Shown: one piece after another, positions 52,128 to 62,980 of the stretch
Layout: every line of letters starts with the position of its first letter
Numbering within the stretch: position 1 is the first letter of the stretch
Assembly: GCF_007856155.1 (NCBI RefSeq)
Contig: NZ_CP042266.1
Span: 3,472,001 to 3,536,000, forward strand
Direction: 5' to 3'
From: Streptomyces qinzhouensis
GTDB lineage: Bacteria; Actinomycetota; Actinomycetes; Streptomycetales; Streptomycetaceae
Length of the DNA: 64,000 nt
Position numbers and translations under genes: made by a program
Notes under the pieces: generated by a model
What the model was told of the DNA's origin: nothing
What the model saw: the letters and a program-made list of their open reading frames with translations, nothing else
The model's database searches: none

Positions 52128-52255
52128 CGCACCGGGGCGGGGCGCACCGGGCAAGGCCCGGTCCTCGGGGCCGGCCCCCGACCGGCGTCCGAGGCGCTCG
52201 GCGCCCGGGCCGGGGCCGACCGTAACCCCATTAACCAAGGCGGCGGCAGCCGAAA

Positions 52256-52284
52256 GGGCGGCGGGCCCGTCCGGCCCGCCGCCC
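52256..52284. terminator. Perfect 12-bp bidirectional terminator
   Basis: GGGCGGCGGGCC (52256-52267), loop CGTCC, then GGCCCGCCGCCC (52273-52284). It sits between the convergent histidine kinase and 5'-nucleotidase genes. Confidence 0.8.
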
Positions 52285-52300
52285 CCTCAGGTACCGCCGC

Positions 52301-54184
52301 TTACTTCAGGACCGTGATCCGGCCCGTCGCCGGCGGCGCCAGCGGCGCGCCCGCGCTGGAGTTCGCGCCCAGGTAGCCGATGAACACATCCAGGTCCGAC
52401 GCGCCGACCAGCTTGTTCGTGTGCTCCTTCAGCACCGAGAAGCCGTCGCCGCCGCCCGAGAGGAACTCGTTCATCGCGACCCGGTAGGTCTTCGCCGGGT
52501 CGATCGGCTCGCCGTTCAGCCGCACCGAATCCGTGACGATCCGGTCCGCGCCGGTCTTCGTCAGATCGAGGGTGTACGTGAAGCCCTTCGACACCTGGAG
52601 GATCTTCGGCGCCGCCTGGTTGGAGCCGCTGACCTGCTGACGCAGGGCCGTCAGCAGCTGGGCGCCGGTCAGGTCGACCACGTTCATCATGTTGGTGAAC
52701 GGCTGGACCGTGAAGGCCTCGCCGTAGGTGACGACCCCGTCGCCCTCGGCACCGGACGCCTTGTGGACCAGGGGGGCCCGGATCCCGCCCGGGTTCATCA
52801 GCGCGAGCTGCGCGCCGCCCTTGTCGGCCGGGGAGAGCGCGGCCAGCTGGGCGTCGGCGATCAGATTGCCCAGCGGGCGCTCCTCCGCCGACGGCGGGTT
52901 GTCGATGTCCGCGGCGATATGGCCGACGGTCCGGTTCGCAATCGGCCCGGCCAGGGTGTTCCACCGGTCGATGAGCGCGGTCATGTCCGGGGCCTTGGGC
53001 ACATCACGGGTGACGACATGGTTGGTGGCCCCGACCGAGGTGCGGACGATGTCCCTGGTGCGCCGGTCGTAGGTGAGGGTGGTCTCGGTGAACAGCCGTC
53101 CGGCGGAGGACGCCGAGGTGACCGTGCGCGGCTTGCCCGCCGGATCCGGGATGGTGCAGGCGTACGCCTGGTGGGTGTGGCCGGTGACCAGCGCGTCGAC
53201 CTGCGGGCTGACGTTCTTCGCGATGTCCACGATCGGGCCGGAGATACCGTCGCCGGGGCCCGGGCTGTCGCAGTTGTAGTTGTACGAGGAGGAGGCCGGG
53301 AAGCCGCCCTCGTGCAGCAGCGCGACGATCGACTTGACGCCCCTGCGCTCCAGGATCTTCGCGTACTTGTTGATCGACTGGATCTCGTCGCCGAACTTCA
53401 GGCCCTTGATGCCCTCGGCGTTGACGATGTCGGGGGTGCCTTCGAGGGTCACCCCGATGAAGCCGATCTTGACGCCGTTGCGCTCCCAGATGAAGTAGGG
53501 GTCCAGCAGCGGCCGGCCCGACTTCTCGTGGGTGACGTTGGCGGTCAGATAGGGGAAGTCGGCGCCCTTGAACTTCTTGCCCGGCTCGAAGCAGCCGGCG
53601 GTGGGGTGACAGCCGCCGTTCTGGATCCGGCCCAGCTCCTTGGCGCCCTCGTCGAACTCGTGGTTGCCGACGGAGGAGACGTCCAGACCGAGCTTGTTCA
53701 GCGCCTCGACGGACGGCTCGTCGTGGAAGAGCCCGGAGAGCATCGGGGTGGCGCCGATCAGATCGCCCGCGGCGGCGGTGACCGTGTACCGCTTGCCCTT
53801 GCGGGCCTCGCGCAGATGCGTGGCCAGATACTCGGCGCCGCCCGCGTCGATCGTGCGGGTGGTGCCGTCCGGGTTGGTGTGGGTGACCCGGCCACCGGAG
53901 CCCGACGGGGGCTGGAGGTTGCCGTGGAAGTCGTTGAAGGAGAGCAACTGCACATCGACCGTGCGGCCGTGGCCGTGCCCCTTGCCGCCCCGGTCCGAGC
54001 GGTCCCGCTCATGGGCGCCCGCCGTACCGGGCAGCGCGGCGAGCAGGGCGCCGACGGTGGTCAGTCCGGCGACGGCCCCCAGCAACCGCCGGTTCCGGCG
54101 GCCGCGGTGCGCGCGGTTCGGTCTGCTGAGGGCACCCCGGCCCTCCGGCCCCTCGGGGCTCGTTCTCTGCGGAGTGGCTGACAT
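52301..54184 (-). CDS. Secreted 5'-nucleotidase/metallophosphatase
   Basis: 627 residues. Basic N-terminus and signal peptide (RRNRRLLGAVAGLTTVGALL ending near GTAGAHE), then the calcineurin-like domain with metal ligands in LLSFNDFHGNL, VGNHEFDEGAKEL and LVTGHTHQAYAC. The C-terminal 5'-nucleotidase domain has GGIRAPLVHKASG and SGGDGFSVLKE. It releases nucleosides and phosphate from extracellular nucleotides and fits the phosphate theme of the region. I used the ATG at 54182-54184, preceded by AGGGAAAG. Confidence 0.93.
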   Translation of the reverse strand: MSATPQRTSPEGPEGRGALSRPNRAHRGRRNRRLLGAVAGLTTVGALLAALPGTAGAHERDRSDRGGKGHGHGRTVDVQLLSFNDFHGNLQPPSGSGGRVTHTNPDGTTRTIDAGGAEYLATHLREARKGKRYTVTAAAGDLIGATPMLSGLFHDEPSVEALNKLGLDVSSVGNHEFDEGAKELGRIQNGGCHPTAGCFEPGKKFKGADFPYLTANVTHEKSGRPLLDPYFIWERNGVKIGFIGVTLEGTPDIVNAEGIKGLKFGDEIQSINKYAKILERRGVKSIVALLHEGGFPASSSYNYNCDSPGPGDGISGPIVDIAKNVSPQVDALVTGHTHQAYACTIPDPAGKPRTVTSASSAGRLFTETTLTYDRRTRDIVRTSVGATNHVVTRDVPKAPDMTALIDRWNTLAGPIANRTVGHIAADIDNPPSAEERPLGNLIADAQLAALSPADKGGAQLALMNPGGIRAPLVHKASGAEGDGVVTYGEAFTVQPFTNMMNVVDLTGAQLLTALRQQVSGSNQAAPKILQVSKGFTYTLDLTKTGADRIVTDSVRLNGEPIDPAKTYRVAMNEFLSGGGDGFSVLKEHTNKLVGASDLDVFIGYLGANSSAGAPLAPPATGRITVLK

Positions 54185-54380
54185 CTTTCCCTGATTTCCC
54201 CTCGGTCGGCGCGACTGCGGCGAAGGCATTGCCCCGGCAGCCTAGGGTCAACGCGCGTAGCACGACAGAGGAACGAGGGTCACAACTCGGCCATCGTGAT
54301 CCCGCTGGCAACCCTCCATACCCCTTCTGTGGTCATTTCCACCGATGATCCAGTCGGCAGCACCAGCGAGGAGCGGGCGC

Positions 54381-55766
54381 ATGACGGTGACCAAGGCGGC
54401 AACAGGTACGAGTGCGGACAGGGGCGCGGAGCGGTCGGGGGCACCGGCCGGATCCCGGCGGAGACTGGCCCGTACCGGGGCGGTCGCGCTGGTCGCGGGC
54501 GCCGTGGCGGCCACCGTACTCACCGCCCCGGCACAGGCCGGGGACCGGATACCGGCCGAGGACGGCAAGAAGGCCCGGCACGCGGCCACCCAACAGGCCG
54601 TCGAGGCCATCGTGGCGAGCGGAACGCCCGGTGTCACCGTCACCGCCACCGACGCGAACGGCGTCTGGCGGAGCGCGGCGGGCATCGGCGACCGGGAGAC
54701 CGGCAAGAAGCGGGGCGCGAACGACCGCTTCCGGGTCGCGTCCATCACCAAGACCTTCGTGGCCACCGTGCTCCTCCAGATGGAGGCGGAGGCGAAGCTG
54801 AGCCTCGACGACACCGTCGAGAAATGGCTGCCGGGACTGATCCGCGGCAACGGCAACGACGGCCGGAAGATCACCGTACGGCAGCTGCTCAACCACACCA
54901 GCGGCATCTACAACTACACCTCCGACCCCGACTACCAGCAGAAGTACCTCCTCGACGGCTTCCTGAAGCACCGCTACGACAACGTGCCGCCGGAGTACCA
55001 CGTCAAGGTAGCCCTGGCACACGCGCCGGACTTCCCGCCCGGCACCAGGTTCCAGTACTCCAACACCGGATACGTCCTCGCGGGCATGATCATCGAGAGG
55101 GTGGGCGGGCGGACGTACGAGGACGAGGTCCGCAAGCGGATCATCAAGCCGCTGAAACTGCGCGCCACCGCCAACCCCGGCGACACCATCCGTCTGCCGG
55201 GGCCCAGCAGCCGGGCCTACTCCAAGCTGATCTACGGCCAGGACGCCCCGAACGCGAAGATCCACGACGTCACCGACCTCCATGGCTCCCAGGGCTGGGC
55301 GGACGGCGACATCATCTCCAGCGCCGCCGACCTCAACCGCTTCTACCGCGCCCTGATGCGCGGCCAGCTGCTGTCGCCGCCGCAGTTGAAGGCGATGAAG
55401 ACGACGGGCCCCGAGGGGTACGGGCTCGGGCTCTACAAGGGCACGCTCAGCTGCGGCACCACCATCTGGGGCCATGGCGGCGGCGGTCCCGGCACCCTCT
55501 CCGAGTCCGTGACCACCGAGGACGGCGGCCACCAGCTCGCGTTCAACACCAACGGCGACTGGGCGTCGACACCGCAGCAGTTCATCAACGTCTCCGAAGC
55601 GGAGTTCTGCGGCCGAAAGCCGGGCGCGGTGAAGCCCGGCGCGGCCAAGTCCGGCGCCGCGGAGTCCGGCGCGGCCGAGCCCGGAGCAGTGAAGCCCGGC
55701 GCCGCGAAGTCCGGTACGCCGAACACCTTCGGGGCCTTCCGCACCACCACCGTGAACAGGGGCTGA
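54381..55766 (+). CDS. Secreted serine hydrolase, class C beta-lactamase-like, copy 1
   Basis: 461 residues. Signal peptide in residues ~28-52 (LARTGAVALVAGAVAATVLT). The penicillin-binding fold has SxxK in VASITKTFVATVLLQMEAEA, YxN in FQYSNTGYVLAGMI and HxG in WGHGGGGPGTL. Members act as D-alanyl-D-alanine carboxypeptidases or esterases rather than antibiotic-destroying enzymes. After residue ~415 a tail repeats the units PGAAKSGAAESGAAEPGAV, unlike its neighbour. The start is the ATG at 54381. Six bases separate it from copy 2. Confidence 0.9.
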   Translation: MTVTKAATGTSADRGAERSGAPAGSRRRLARTGAVALVAGAVAATVLTAPAQAGDRIPAEDGKKARHAATQQAVEAIVASGTPGVTVTATDANGVWRSAAGIGDRETGKKRGANDRFRVASITKTFVATVLLQMEAEAKLSLDDTVEKWLPGLIRGNGNDGRKITVRQLLNHTSGIYNYTSDPDYQQKYLLDGFLKHRYDNVPPEYHVKVALAHAPDFPPGTRFQYSNTGYVLAGMIIERVGGRTYEDEVRKRIIKPLKLRATANPGDTIRLPGPSSRAYSKLIYGQDAPNAKIHDVTDLHGSQGWADGDIISSAADLNRFYRALMRGQLLSPPQLKAMKTTGPEGYGLGLYKGTLSCGTTIWGHGGGGPGTLSESVTTEDGGHQLAFNTNGDWASTPQQFINVSEAEFCGRKPGAVKPGAAKSGAAESGAAEPGAVKPGAAKSGTPNTFGAFRTTTVNRG

Positions 55767-55772
55767 CCCACC

Positions 55773-57086
55773 ATGCCGAAGACCCCGGGCATATCCGCCC
55801 ACCCCGCCCACCGCCGCGTCACCCCGCAGCGACCGGCCCGCCCCAGCGGCCGCGACCGGGACCCGGCCCGCGGCCACCGCCTCCGTACCACGGCGGTCGC
55901 CCTGGTCACCGGCGCCCTGGCGGCCACCGCCTTCGCCGCCCCCGCCCACGCCCGGAGCGGCCCGGCCGACGCCGGACACCACCGCGCCACCCAGGCCGCG
56001 CTGGACGCCGTCGTCGCGGACGGACTGCCCGGGGTCACCGCCGCCGCCACCGACCAGCACGGCCTCTGGCAGGGCGCGTCGGGCGTCGGCGACCGCCGGA
56101 CCAACACCCCGCGCGGGGCGAACGACCGCTTCCGGATCGCCAGCATCACCAAGACGTTCGTCGCCACCGTCCTGCTCCAGATGGAGGCGGAGGGGAAGCT
56201 CAGCCTCGACGACACCGTCGAGAAATGGCTGCCCGGAGCCGTCCGCGGCAACGGCAACGACGGCCGGAACATCACCGTACGGCAGCTTCTCAACCACACC
56301 AGCGGAGTCCCCGACTTCCTCAACGACCCCGCCTACATCACCAAGTACATGTCGCCGTCCGGCTTCCTCAAGCACCGCTACGACTACCGCAGCCCCTGGG
56401 TCGCGGTCGTCACCGCGATGCGCAGCGCCCCCGTGTTCCCGCCCGGCACCGCGTTCGAGTACTCCAACACCAACTACGTCCTGGCGGGTCTGATCCTCCA
56501 GAAGGCGGGCGGGCGTTCGTACGAGACGGAGGTACGGAAGCGGATCATCGAACCGCTCGGACTGCGCGCCACCTCCCTGCCCGGCAACAGCAGCCGGATG
56601 CCGGAACCCAGCAGCCGCGCCTATTCGAAGCTGTCGGTCGACCCGGCGGCGACGAAGATCTACGACGTCACCCTCCAGAACGCCTCCCAGACCTGGGCCG
56701 AGGGCGACATGATCTCCAGCGCCGCCGACCTCAACCGCTTCTACGGCGCCCTGATGCGCGGCAAACTCCTGCCGCCGGAGCAGTTGAAGGCGATGAAGAC
56801 CGTGGTGCCGGACCCGGACGATCCGTCGAGCGGGTACGGGCTCGGCCTGACCACCTTCAACACGAGCTGCGGAACGCGGCTCTGGGGGCACACCGGCGGC
56901 TGGATCGGGTCGCTTTCGGCGGCGGTCACCACGGAGGACGGCCGGCATCAGCTCGCGTACAACACCAACGGGGACTGGCGGGGGGACAAGCTGGGACTGG
57001 TGCTGGAGGCGGAGTACTGCGGCGGGTCGGGGGCCCCGGCCGCGACGGGACCGGCCGGAGAGACCCGCGAGGGGCGGAGCCGGTGA
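55773..57086 (+). CDS. Secreted serine hydrolase, class C beta-lactamase-like, copy 2
   Basis: 437 residues, closely similar to copy 1 throughout the catalytic domain (SITKTFVATVLLQMEAEGKL, QLLNHTSGVPDFLND, FEYSNTNYVLAGLILQ, WGHTGGWIGSL). The signal peptide is in residues ~38-60 (RTTAVALVTGALAATAFA). It carries the KTG-equivalent HTG, whereas copy 1 has HGG, and it lacks the long repeat tail. It is a clear tandem duplication followed by divergence; the two are co-transcribed. Confidence 0.9.
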   Translation: MPKTPGISAHPAHRRVTPQRPARPSGRDRDPARGHRLRTTAVALVTGALAATAFAAPAHARSGPADAGHHRATQAALDAVVADGLPGVTAAATDQHGLWQGASGVGDRRTNTPRGANDRFRIASITKTFVATVLLQMEAEGKLSLDDTVEKWLPGAVRGNGNDGRNITVRQLLNHTSGVPDFLNDPAYITKYMSPSGFLKHRYDYRSPWVAVVTAMRSAPVFPPGTAFEYSNTNYVLAGLILQKAGGRSYETEVRKRIIEPLGLRATSLPGNSSRMPEPSSRAYSKLSVDPAATKIYDVTLQNASQTWAEGDMISSAADLNRFYGALMRGKLLPPEQLKAMKTVVPDPDDPSSGYGLGLTTFNTSCGTRLWGHTGGWIGSLSAAVTTEDGRHQLAYNTNGDWRGDKLGLVLEAEYCGGSGAPAATGPAGETREGRSR

Positions 57087-57168
57087 GAACCGTACGGCAC
57101 CGGGCCCTGATCCAGCCGCCGGTGTGCCCCCGGCCCGGCCGCCCCTGACCCGGTAACCGTAACGCGCG

Positions 57169-57906
57169 TCAGACGGATCCGGCGGGCGCCGCCGGATCCG
57201 GACCCGCGCACTCCACCGGTGCCCCGGTGTCCGCCGTACCGTCATCCACCGCGGGAACCACCCGCAGCGTGGCCATCAACTCGTCCGCCAGCCGGGTCAC
57301 CTTCTCCGTCTGCGCCATATTGCGCCAGGAGAAGGAGGCCAGCACCAGACTCCTGACGCCCGGCGGGAGCACCGCATAGGTGAGCGAGCCGGTGTCCTGC
57401 CGCCACAGGCCGAGGAGCTGCCGGGTCCGGACCTGAGACCCGACCCGGACCGCGGGCCCGGCCGGAAGGTCCGGATAGGTCACCTCGGGCCCGGCCGCGG
57501 TGCCGGGCCCGGACCGGTCGAGCAGCAGCGCCCGGGCCTCGTCGAGCCCGGGCCGCGCCGGGTCCTCCCCGGCGTCCTCCCCGTCGGCGGCCGGATCGGG
57601 CCAGGTGTCGAGATAGGTGTCGAGCACAAAGTCGGCGAGGGCCTCGCCGGTACCCGAGTAGAAGGCCGCCGCCATCACGGGCGCCTCCGCGTTGAGCGCG
57701 GCGGCCCGGTCGGCCACATCGTCGAAAAGGGCCTTCTCCTCGATCCGCAGCCCACGCGGACCGTAGAAGTCCACGATCCGCCGGGCCAGCGCCTCCGCCT
57801 CGGTGCGCGCACCCGTGGCCAGCGTCAGATCAACCCATCCGGGGCCGAGTTCGACACAGCACACCAGGTCCTCGGCCGGGGGAGCTTCCTCGTCCTGTGC
57901 GGTCAC
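57169..57906 (-). CDS. Conserved hypothetical protein, 245 residues
   Basis: Acidic protein beginning MTAQDEEAPPAEDLVCCVEL (a GTG start at 57904-57906). It contains GARTEAEALARRIVDFYGPRG and VMAAAFYSGTGEALADFVLD and a beta-rich C-terminal half (LTYAVLPPGVRSLVLASFSW). No transmembrane segment or signal. I recognise no family. It is convergent with the serine hydrolase pair and divergent from mshD. Confidence 0.7.
   Translation of the reverse strand: MTAQDEEAPPAEDLVCCVELGPGWVDLTLATGARTEAEALARRIVDFYGPRGLRIEEKALFDDVADRAAALNAEAPVMAAAFYSGTGEALADFVLDTYLDTWPDPAADGEDAGEDPARPGLDEARALLLDRSGPGTAAGPEVTYPDLPAGPAVRVGSQVRTRQLLGLWRQDTGSLTYAVLPPGVRSLVLASFSWRNMAQTEKVTRLADELMATLRVVPAVDDGTADTGAPVECAGPDPAAPAGSV
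57175..57199. terminator. Palindrome at the 3' end of the 245-residue gene
   Basis: GGATCCGGCGG (57175-57185), a 3-base loop, and CCGCCGGATCC (57189-57199), a perfect 11-bp stem inside the last codons of the leftward gene. It may terminate the rightward serine hydrolase transcript. Confidence 0.5.
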
Positions 57907-58186
57907 TCCTCGTTCCTACCAGAGGGGACCGGGCGCTGTTCGCGGTTGTGCGATTCAGGCCCGGAGTACCCGGGTTTCCCGGGGAAACGAGCGGCCTCGC
58001 GGGCCGAGGACCGCCGGGGTTCGCAACGCTTCGGCAGCGAATATCCACCGATATCAGCCACTGTCCGCAGCTCTTCGCAACTGTCAGCAGTTATCACCGG
58101 CTGTCGGCGAAAAGCGAAAAGATGGGGAACGGCGGCGACGGGCCCGGCCCCCTCGTCGCGCGCCCGCCCCGCCGTAGGCTTCCCCC
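57907..58186. other. Divergent promoter region of mshD and the 245-residue gene
   Basis: 280 bp. The part 58030-58130 is unusually AT-rich, with GATATCAGCC and repeated CAGCAG/CGCAACTGTC elements, and presumably holds both promoters. No small gene is evident. I did not find a sigma-R-type promoter here, unlike mshA. Confidence 0.45.
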
Positions 58187-59134
58187 ATGACGACAGACGC
58201 GGTGCTCCCGGAGTCCGGACGGCGGATCGAAACCCTCGACGCCCTCACCCCCGACCGGGCCGAAGCCGTCCTCGCCCTGCTCGACGCGGCCGCGGCGGCC
58301 GACGGGACACCGGCCGTCTCCGAGCAGGGACGGCTCCAGCTGCGCGGCGGCAAGCGGCCGGGCGTCCGGCATCTGCTGCTCACCTTCGGCGGTGAACTGG
58401 TCGGGTACGCACAGCTCGAAGACACCGACCCGGTCGAGGCGCCCGCCGCCGAGCTGGTCGTCCACCCCTCCCACCGGGGCCGCGGCCACGGCCGGGCACT
58501 CGGCAGCGCCCTGCTCGCCGCCTCCGGCAAACGGCTGCGGGTCTGGGCGCACGGCGGCAAGTCCGCGGCCCGCCATCTGGCCCAGGTCCTCGGGCTGACA
58601 CTCTTCCGCGAACTGCGGCAGATGCGCCGCCCGCTGGCCTCCCCCGACACCGCGGGCGAGGCACCCGCGGATCTGCCGGAACCGGTCCTGCCGGCCGGGG
58701 TCACCGTCCGCACCTTCGTCCCGGGCCGGGACGACACGGCCTGGCTCGCGGTGAACGCCGCCGCCTTCGCCCACCACCCCGAGCAGGGCTCGCTCACCCA
58801 GCGCGACCTCGACGACCGGAAGAACGAGCCCTGGTTCGACCCCCGCGGCTTCTTCCTCGCCGAACGCGGCGGCGAGCTGATCGGCTTCCACTGGACGAAG
58901 GTGCACGCCACGGAGCAGATCGGCGAGGTATACGTGGTCGGGGTACGGCCCGATGCCCAGGGCGGCGGCCTCGGCCGGGTCCTCACGGCGATCGGGCTGC
59001 GCCATCTGGCCGCCGAGGGCCTGCCGACGGCGATGCTGTACGTGGACGCCGACAACACGGCGGCGGTCCGGGTGTACGAGCGGCTCGGCTTCCGCACCCA
59101 TGAGGTGGATCTGATGTACCGCACGGAGTCGTAG
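58187..59134 (+). CDS. mshD: Mycothiol synthase
   Basis: Acetylates the cysteine amine of Cys-GlcN-Ins, the last step of mycothiol synthesis. 315 residues, the family's usual length. Two GNAT domains: the N-terminal one with [18 protein letters not shown] and the active C-terminal one with [36 protein letters not shown] and [18 protein letters not shown]. Together with mshA this puts two of the four or five mycothiol genes in the window, 54 kb apart. Confidence 0.95.
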   Translation: MTTDAVLPESGRRIETLDALTPDRAEAVLALLDAAAAADGTPAVSEQGRLQLRGGKRPGVRHLLLTFGGELVGYAQLEDTDPVEAPAAELVVHPSHRGRGHGRALGSALLAASGKRLRVWAHGGKSAARHLAQVLGLTLFRELRQMRRPLASPDTAGEAPADLPEPVLPAGVTVRTFVPGRDDTAWLAVNAAAFAHHPEQGSLTQRDLDDRKNEPWFDPRGFFLAERGGELIGFHWTKVHATEQIGEVYVVGVRPDAQGGGLGRVLTAIGLRHLAAEGLPTAMLYVDADNTAAVRVYERLGFRTHEVDLMYRTES

Positions 59135-59454
59135 CCAGGCCGGGGCGCGCGGCCCGTGCCCGTGCTGTGCGCCCCCGCCCCGGCCCGGAAGCGCCCGGCC
59201 GGTCCGTCACCCGAATGCACGATCACCCGGCCGGCACCGGGCCCATCGCGGGGCCCACCGGCCAACCTGTGATTTCCGGGACGTCATGTCCTCGTTACCG
59301 GGCATTCAGACGGTCCTGGGACCCTCACTCAATGCAGCCAGCCGTACCCGGCCCCGTACCCGAGTCCGCGCCGGATCGCGGATCGGACCGTCTACGGATC
59401 ATCACACCCCCCTCCGACGCGCCCATCGCCCCCCTGACGCGGAAGAATGGGTTC
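59135..59454. other. Leader and promoter region of ppk
   Basis: 320 bp before ppk. CGTCACCC (59205-59212) and GATCACCC (59221-59228) resemble half-sites for PhoP but are 16 bp apart, not the 11-bp period of PHO boxes. A frame open through this region lacks a start with a ribosome-binding site. No gene seen. Confidence 0.4.
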
Positions 59455-61683
59455 ATGAGTCAGCAGCCCGCCGATGCGTCGGTCCAGCACCCGCAGCCTT
59501 CCGTCGGTTCCATAGCCGCCCACCGGCCCCACACCGTGGCCGCCACGGTGTCCGATCTGGAGCCCGATCTCGACGCGGATCTCGACGCGTACGAGGAGGA
59601 GCACCACGGCAACGGCGCCGAGCTGCCCGCGAACCGCTTCCTGGACCGGGAGCGCAGTTGGCTCGCTTTCAACGAACGGGTACTGGAGCTGGCCGAGGAC
59701 CCGGCGACGCCCCTGCTGGAGCGGGCGAACTTCCTCGCCATCTTCGCCTCCAACCTGGACGAGTTCTTCATGGTCCGGGTCGCCGGGCTGAAGCGCCGCA
59801 TCGCCACCGGCGTCGCGACCCGCTCGGCCTCCGGCCTCCAGCCGCGCGAGGTACTGGACCTGATCTGGAACCGCTCGCGCGAGCTGATGGCCCGGCACGC
59901 CGCCTGCTTCCAGCAGGACGTGTCACCGGCCCTGGCCGAGGAGAGCATCCACCTCATCCGCTGGCCCGATCTGACCGAGAAGGAGCAGGCCGGGCTCTTC
60001 ACCCTGTTCCGGCAGCGGATCTTCCCGGTGCTGACCCCGCTGGCCGTGGACCCCGCGCATCCCTTCCCGTACATCTCGGGGCTCTCCCTCAATCTGGCCG
60101 TCGTGGTGCGCAATCCGGTCAGCGGCCACCGCCACTTCGCCCGGGTCAAGGTCCCGCCGCTGCTCAACCGCTTCCTGGAGGCGTCCCCGCAGCGCTATGT
60201 GCCGCTGGAGGACGTGATAGCGGCTCATCTGGAGGAGCTGTTCCCGGGGATGGAGGTGCTCGCGCACCATATGTTCCGGGTCACCCGCAACGAGGACCTC
60301 GAAGTCGAGGAGGACGACGCCGAGAACCTGCTCCAGGCCCTGGAGAAGGAGCTGATGCGGCGGCGCTTCGGGCCGCCGGTACGGCTGGAGGTGGAGGAGT
60401 CCATCGACCCGTACGTCCTCGATCTCCTGGTCCGCGAGCTGAAGATCACCGACGCCGAGGTGTACCCGCTGCCCGGGCCGCTCGATCTGACCGGCCTGTT
60501 CGGGATCGCCGCGCTGGACCGGCCCGAGCTGAAGTACCCCAAGTTCATCGCGGGCACCCACCGCGATCTGGCCGAGGTCGAATCGGCGTCCGCACCCGAT
60601 ATCTTCATGGCGCTGCGGGAGCGGGACGTCCTGCTCCACCACCCGTACGACAGCTTCTCCACCTCCGTCCAGGCCTTCCTGGAGCAGGCCGCGGCCGACC
60701 CGGACGTCCTCGCCATCAAGCAGACGCTCTACCGCACCTCCGGCGACTCCCCGATAGTGGACGCGCTGATCGACGCCGCCGAATCCGGCAAGCAGGTCCT
60801 CGTCCTGGTCGAGATCAAGGCCCGCTTCGACGAGCAGGCCAACATCAAATGGGCGCGGAAGCTGGAGGAGTCGGGCTGCCATGTCGTCTATGGCCTCGTC
60901 GGGCTCAAAACGCACTGCAAACTGTCGCTGGTGGTACGCCAGGAGGGCGAGATCCTCCGCCGCTACTCCCACGTCGGCACCGGCAACTACCACCCCAAGA
61001 CCGCCCGGCTCTACGAGGACCTCGGACTGCTGACCGCCGACCCGCAGGTCGGCGCGGACCTCTCCGACCTGTTCAACCGGCTCTCCGGCTACTCCCGCCG
61101 GGAGACCTACCGCAGGCTGCTGGTCGCCCCGAAGTCGCTCCGCGACGGACTGGTGTCGCGGATCAACAAGGAAGCCGCGCACCATCGCGCCGGGCGGCCC
61201 GCGTATGTCCGAATCAAGGTGAACTCGCTGGTCGACGAGGCCATCATCGACGCCTGCTACCGGGCGGCGATGGCGGGCGTGCCGGTCGACATCTGGGTCC
61301 GCGGCATCTGCGCCGTCCGCCCCGGCGTCCCCGGGCTCTCCGAGAACATCCGGGTCCGGTCCGTCCTCGGCCGCTTCCTGGAACACTCCCGGGTCTTCGC
61401 CTTCGGCAACGGCGGCGAGCCCGAAGTATGGCTCGGCAGCGCCGACATGATGCACCGCAACCTCGACCGCCGGATCGAGGCGCTGGTCCGGGTCACCGAC
61501 CCGGCCCACCGCGCCGCCCTCACCCGGCTCCTGGAGACGGGCATGTCCGACACCATCTCCTCCTGGCATCTGGGCCCGGACGGCTCCTGGACCCGGCACG
61601 CGACGGACGCCGACGGCCAGCCGCTGCGGAATGTGCAGGAGATGCTCATCGACGCGCGGAGGCGCCGGCGTGCACAACCCTGA
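59455..61683 (+). CDS. ppk: Polyphosphate kinase 1
   Basis: 742 residues. Reversibly transfers the gamma phosphate of ATP to inorganic polyphosphate. All domains are present: the N-terminal helical domain ([20 protein letters not shown]), the head domain, and the C-terminal catalytic half with the phosphohistidine region [19 protein letters not shown] and the second conserved motif [18 protein letters not shown]. The first ~60 residues are an acidic extension. The ATG at 59455 gives [10 protein letters not shown]. ppk is a known PhoP-dependent gene in streptomycetes. The CHAD gene starts inside its last codons (14-base overlap). Confidence 0.95.
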   Translation: MSQQPADASVQHPQPSVGSIAAHRPHTVAATVSDLEPDLDADLDAYEEEHHGNGAELPANRFLDRERSWLAFNERVLELAEDPATPLLERANFLAIFASNLDEFFMVRVAGLKRRIATGVATRSASGLQPREVLDLIWNRSRELMARHAACFQQDVSPALAEESIHLIRWPDLTEKEQAGLFTLFRQRIFPVLTPLAVDPAHPFPYISGLSLNLAVVVRNPVSGHRHFARVKVPPLLNRFLEASPQRYVPLEDVIAAHLEELFPGMEVLAHHMFRVTRNEDLEVEEDDAENLLQALEKELMRRRFGPPVRLEVEESIDPYVLDLLVRELKITDAEVYPLPGPLDLTGLFGIAALDRPELKYPKFIAGTHRDLAEVESASAPDIFMALRERDVLLHHPYDSFSTSVQAFLEQAAADPDVLAIKQTLYRTSGDSPIVDALIDAAESGKQVLVLVEIKARFDEQANIKWARKLEESGCHVVYGLVGLKTHCKLSLVVRQEGEILRRYSHVGTGNYHPKTARLYEDLGLLTADPQVGADLSDLFNRLSGYSRRETYRRLLVAPKSLRDGLVSRINKEAAHHRAGRPAYVRIKVNSLVDEAIIDACYRAAMAGVPVDIWVRGICAVRPGVPGLSENIRVRSVLGRFLEHSRVFAFGNGGEPEVWLGSADMMHRNLDRRIEALVRVTDPAHRAALTRLLETGMSDTISSWHLGPDGSWTRHATDADGQPLRNVQEMLIDARRRRRAQP

Positions 61684-62980
61684 CCCCACCCCGCCGGGGA
61701 CCCCGGACACCTCACCCCGGACGGGCGCGCCACCGAAGTCCGTCACCGCGCCCCGCCGGACCCCGGAGCAGCGGACGGCGTCCGACACCGTGGTACGGCC
61801 CGGACCACCGGCCCCCGCGGCGGCGCCCGCGCCCGGAATCCCGCCGACCGCTCCGGTCCCGGCGACCGTGCCCCGGCAGACCCCGGCGGACGCCCTCGCC
61901 GTGCGGACACCGGCCGACACCGTGGTACGGGCCGGATCACCGACCCCCGGAAAGGCACCCGGAATCCCGCCGTCCGCGACGGCGGCGCCGGCCCCGCCGG
62001 CCGAGGCGCTCGCCGGTGAGGCCGTCGCCGGATATCTGCACGCGCACGCCGCCGACTTCCTGCGCAGTCTGAAACTGCACGGGGAGAGCGGCGCCGACAC
62101 GGCCGCCGCCGACCGGGCCGCGGGCGCCCTGCGGCGAACCGCGCGCCGGATCGGCGGCACACTCCACACCTTCCGGCCACTGCTCGACCCGGACTGGGCG
62201 GACGGGCTCCGTACCGAACTGGACTGGCTCTCCACCACCCTGGCGCAGGAACACGCCTGCACCTCCCGGCTCACCCTGCTGCTCGACGCCCTCACCCGGC
62301 TGTCGGGCGCCGGCCCCGGCCCCTCGACCACCACGGGCGCGCTCCCCGCGGGCGCCGCCCGGGCCGGCGCCCTGCTGGAACGGCAGCTCACGCTCGCCCG
62401 GACCCGGGCGCACTCCGCCGCCCTCGGCGCCCTCGGCTCGGCCCGGTTCCACGCGCTCGCCGACGCCGTCGCCCTCCTCTCCTCCGACCTGCCCCTGCGC
62501 CCGCTCGCCGCCACCCGCGCCGACACCGTCCTGCTGCCCGTCGCCGCCGACGCCGAACGCCGGCTGCTGGAAGCCGCCGCCGCCCTCCCCCTGGGCCGCG
62601 CCGGACATCCGTACAACGCGGACGCCCTGGTTCACGGTCTTGGCCCGGCCCCCGGCGAGGAGGCCCAGGACGCCCCCTGGCACCGGGTCCGCCGACTGCT
62701 GCGGCTCCACCGCTACGCCCTGGAGGTGCTGGAGCCCCTGCGCCCCGGCGGCGCCCCGCCCGCCCTCACCCGCGCGGGCCGGCTGCTCGACCGCCACCGG
62801 GACGCCGCCGAGGCCGCCGAGGCCGCGGCCGCCGCCGCCCGTACCCCCAGGATCGCCCCCGCCACCGCCTACGCCCTGGGCATCCTCCACGCCGACCAGC
62901 GCCACGAGGTCGAAGCCGCCCGCTTCGCCTTCCAGGAGGTCTGGCCCGGCTCCCTCGCGATCCGGACGCGTACGCCATGA
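61670..62980 (+). CDS. CHAD-domain protein (polyphosphate binding)
   Basis: 436 residues. The first ~125 are a Pro/Ala/Thr-rich disordered part; from about 130 on, a CHAD domain follows ([55 protein letters not shown]), helical with conserved basic residues that bind polyphosphate. Overlap with ppk and the GTG start with GGAGG at seven-base spacing fit co-expression. It probably docks on or modulates polyphosphate granules. It ends in an ATGA overlap with the NUDIX gene. Confidence 0.9.
   Translation: MHNPDPTPPGTPDTSPRTGAPPKSVTAPRRTPEQRTASDTVVRPGPPAPAAAPAPGIPPTAPVPATVPRQTPADALAVRTPADTVVRAGSPTPGKAPGIPPSATAAPAPPAEALAGEAVAGYLHAHAADFLRSLKLHGESGADTAAADRAAGALRRTARRIGGTLHTFRPLLDPDWADGLRTELDWLSTTLAQEHACTSRLTLLLDALTRLSGAGPGPSTTTGALPAGAARAGALLERQLTLARTRAHSAALGALGSARFHALADAVALLSSDLPLRPLAATRADTVLLPVAADAERRLLEAAAALPLGRAGHPYNADALVHGLGPAPGEEAQDAPWHRVRRLLRLHRYALEVLEPLRPGGAPPALTRAGRLLDRHRDAAEAAEAAAAAARTPRIAPATAYALGILHADQRHEVEAARFAFQEVWPGSLAIRTRTP

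Noticed and set aside
54333..57245. Open frame of 970 codons on the minus strand
   Set aside because: Antisense to the tandem serine hydrolases; no recognisable motif and composition typical of a GC-driven shadow.
59205..59228. PHO box before ppk
   Set aside because: The two GTCACCC/ATCACCC half-sites are 16 bp apart instead of 11, so they do not fit the PhoP direct-repeat pattern, although ppk is a known PhoP target in related species.
59923..62616. Open frame of ~900 codons on the minus strand
   Set aside because: Antisense to ppk and the CHAD gene, both supported by domains and overlaps.
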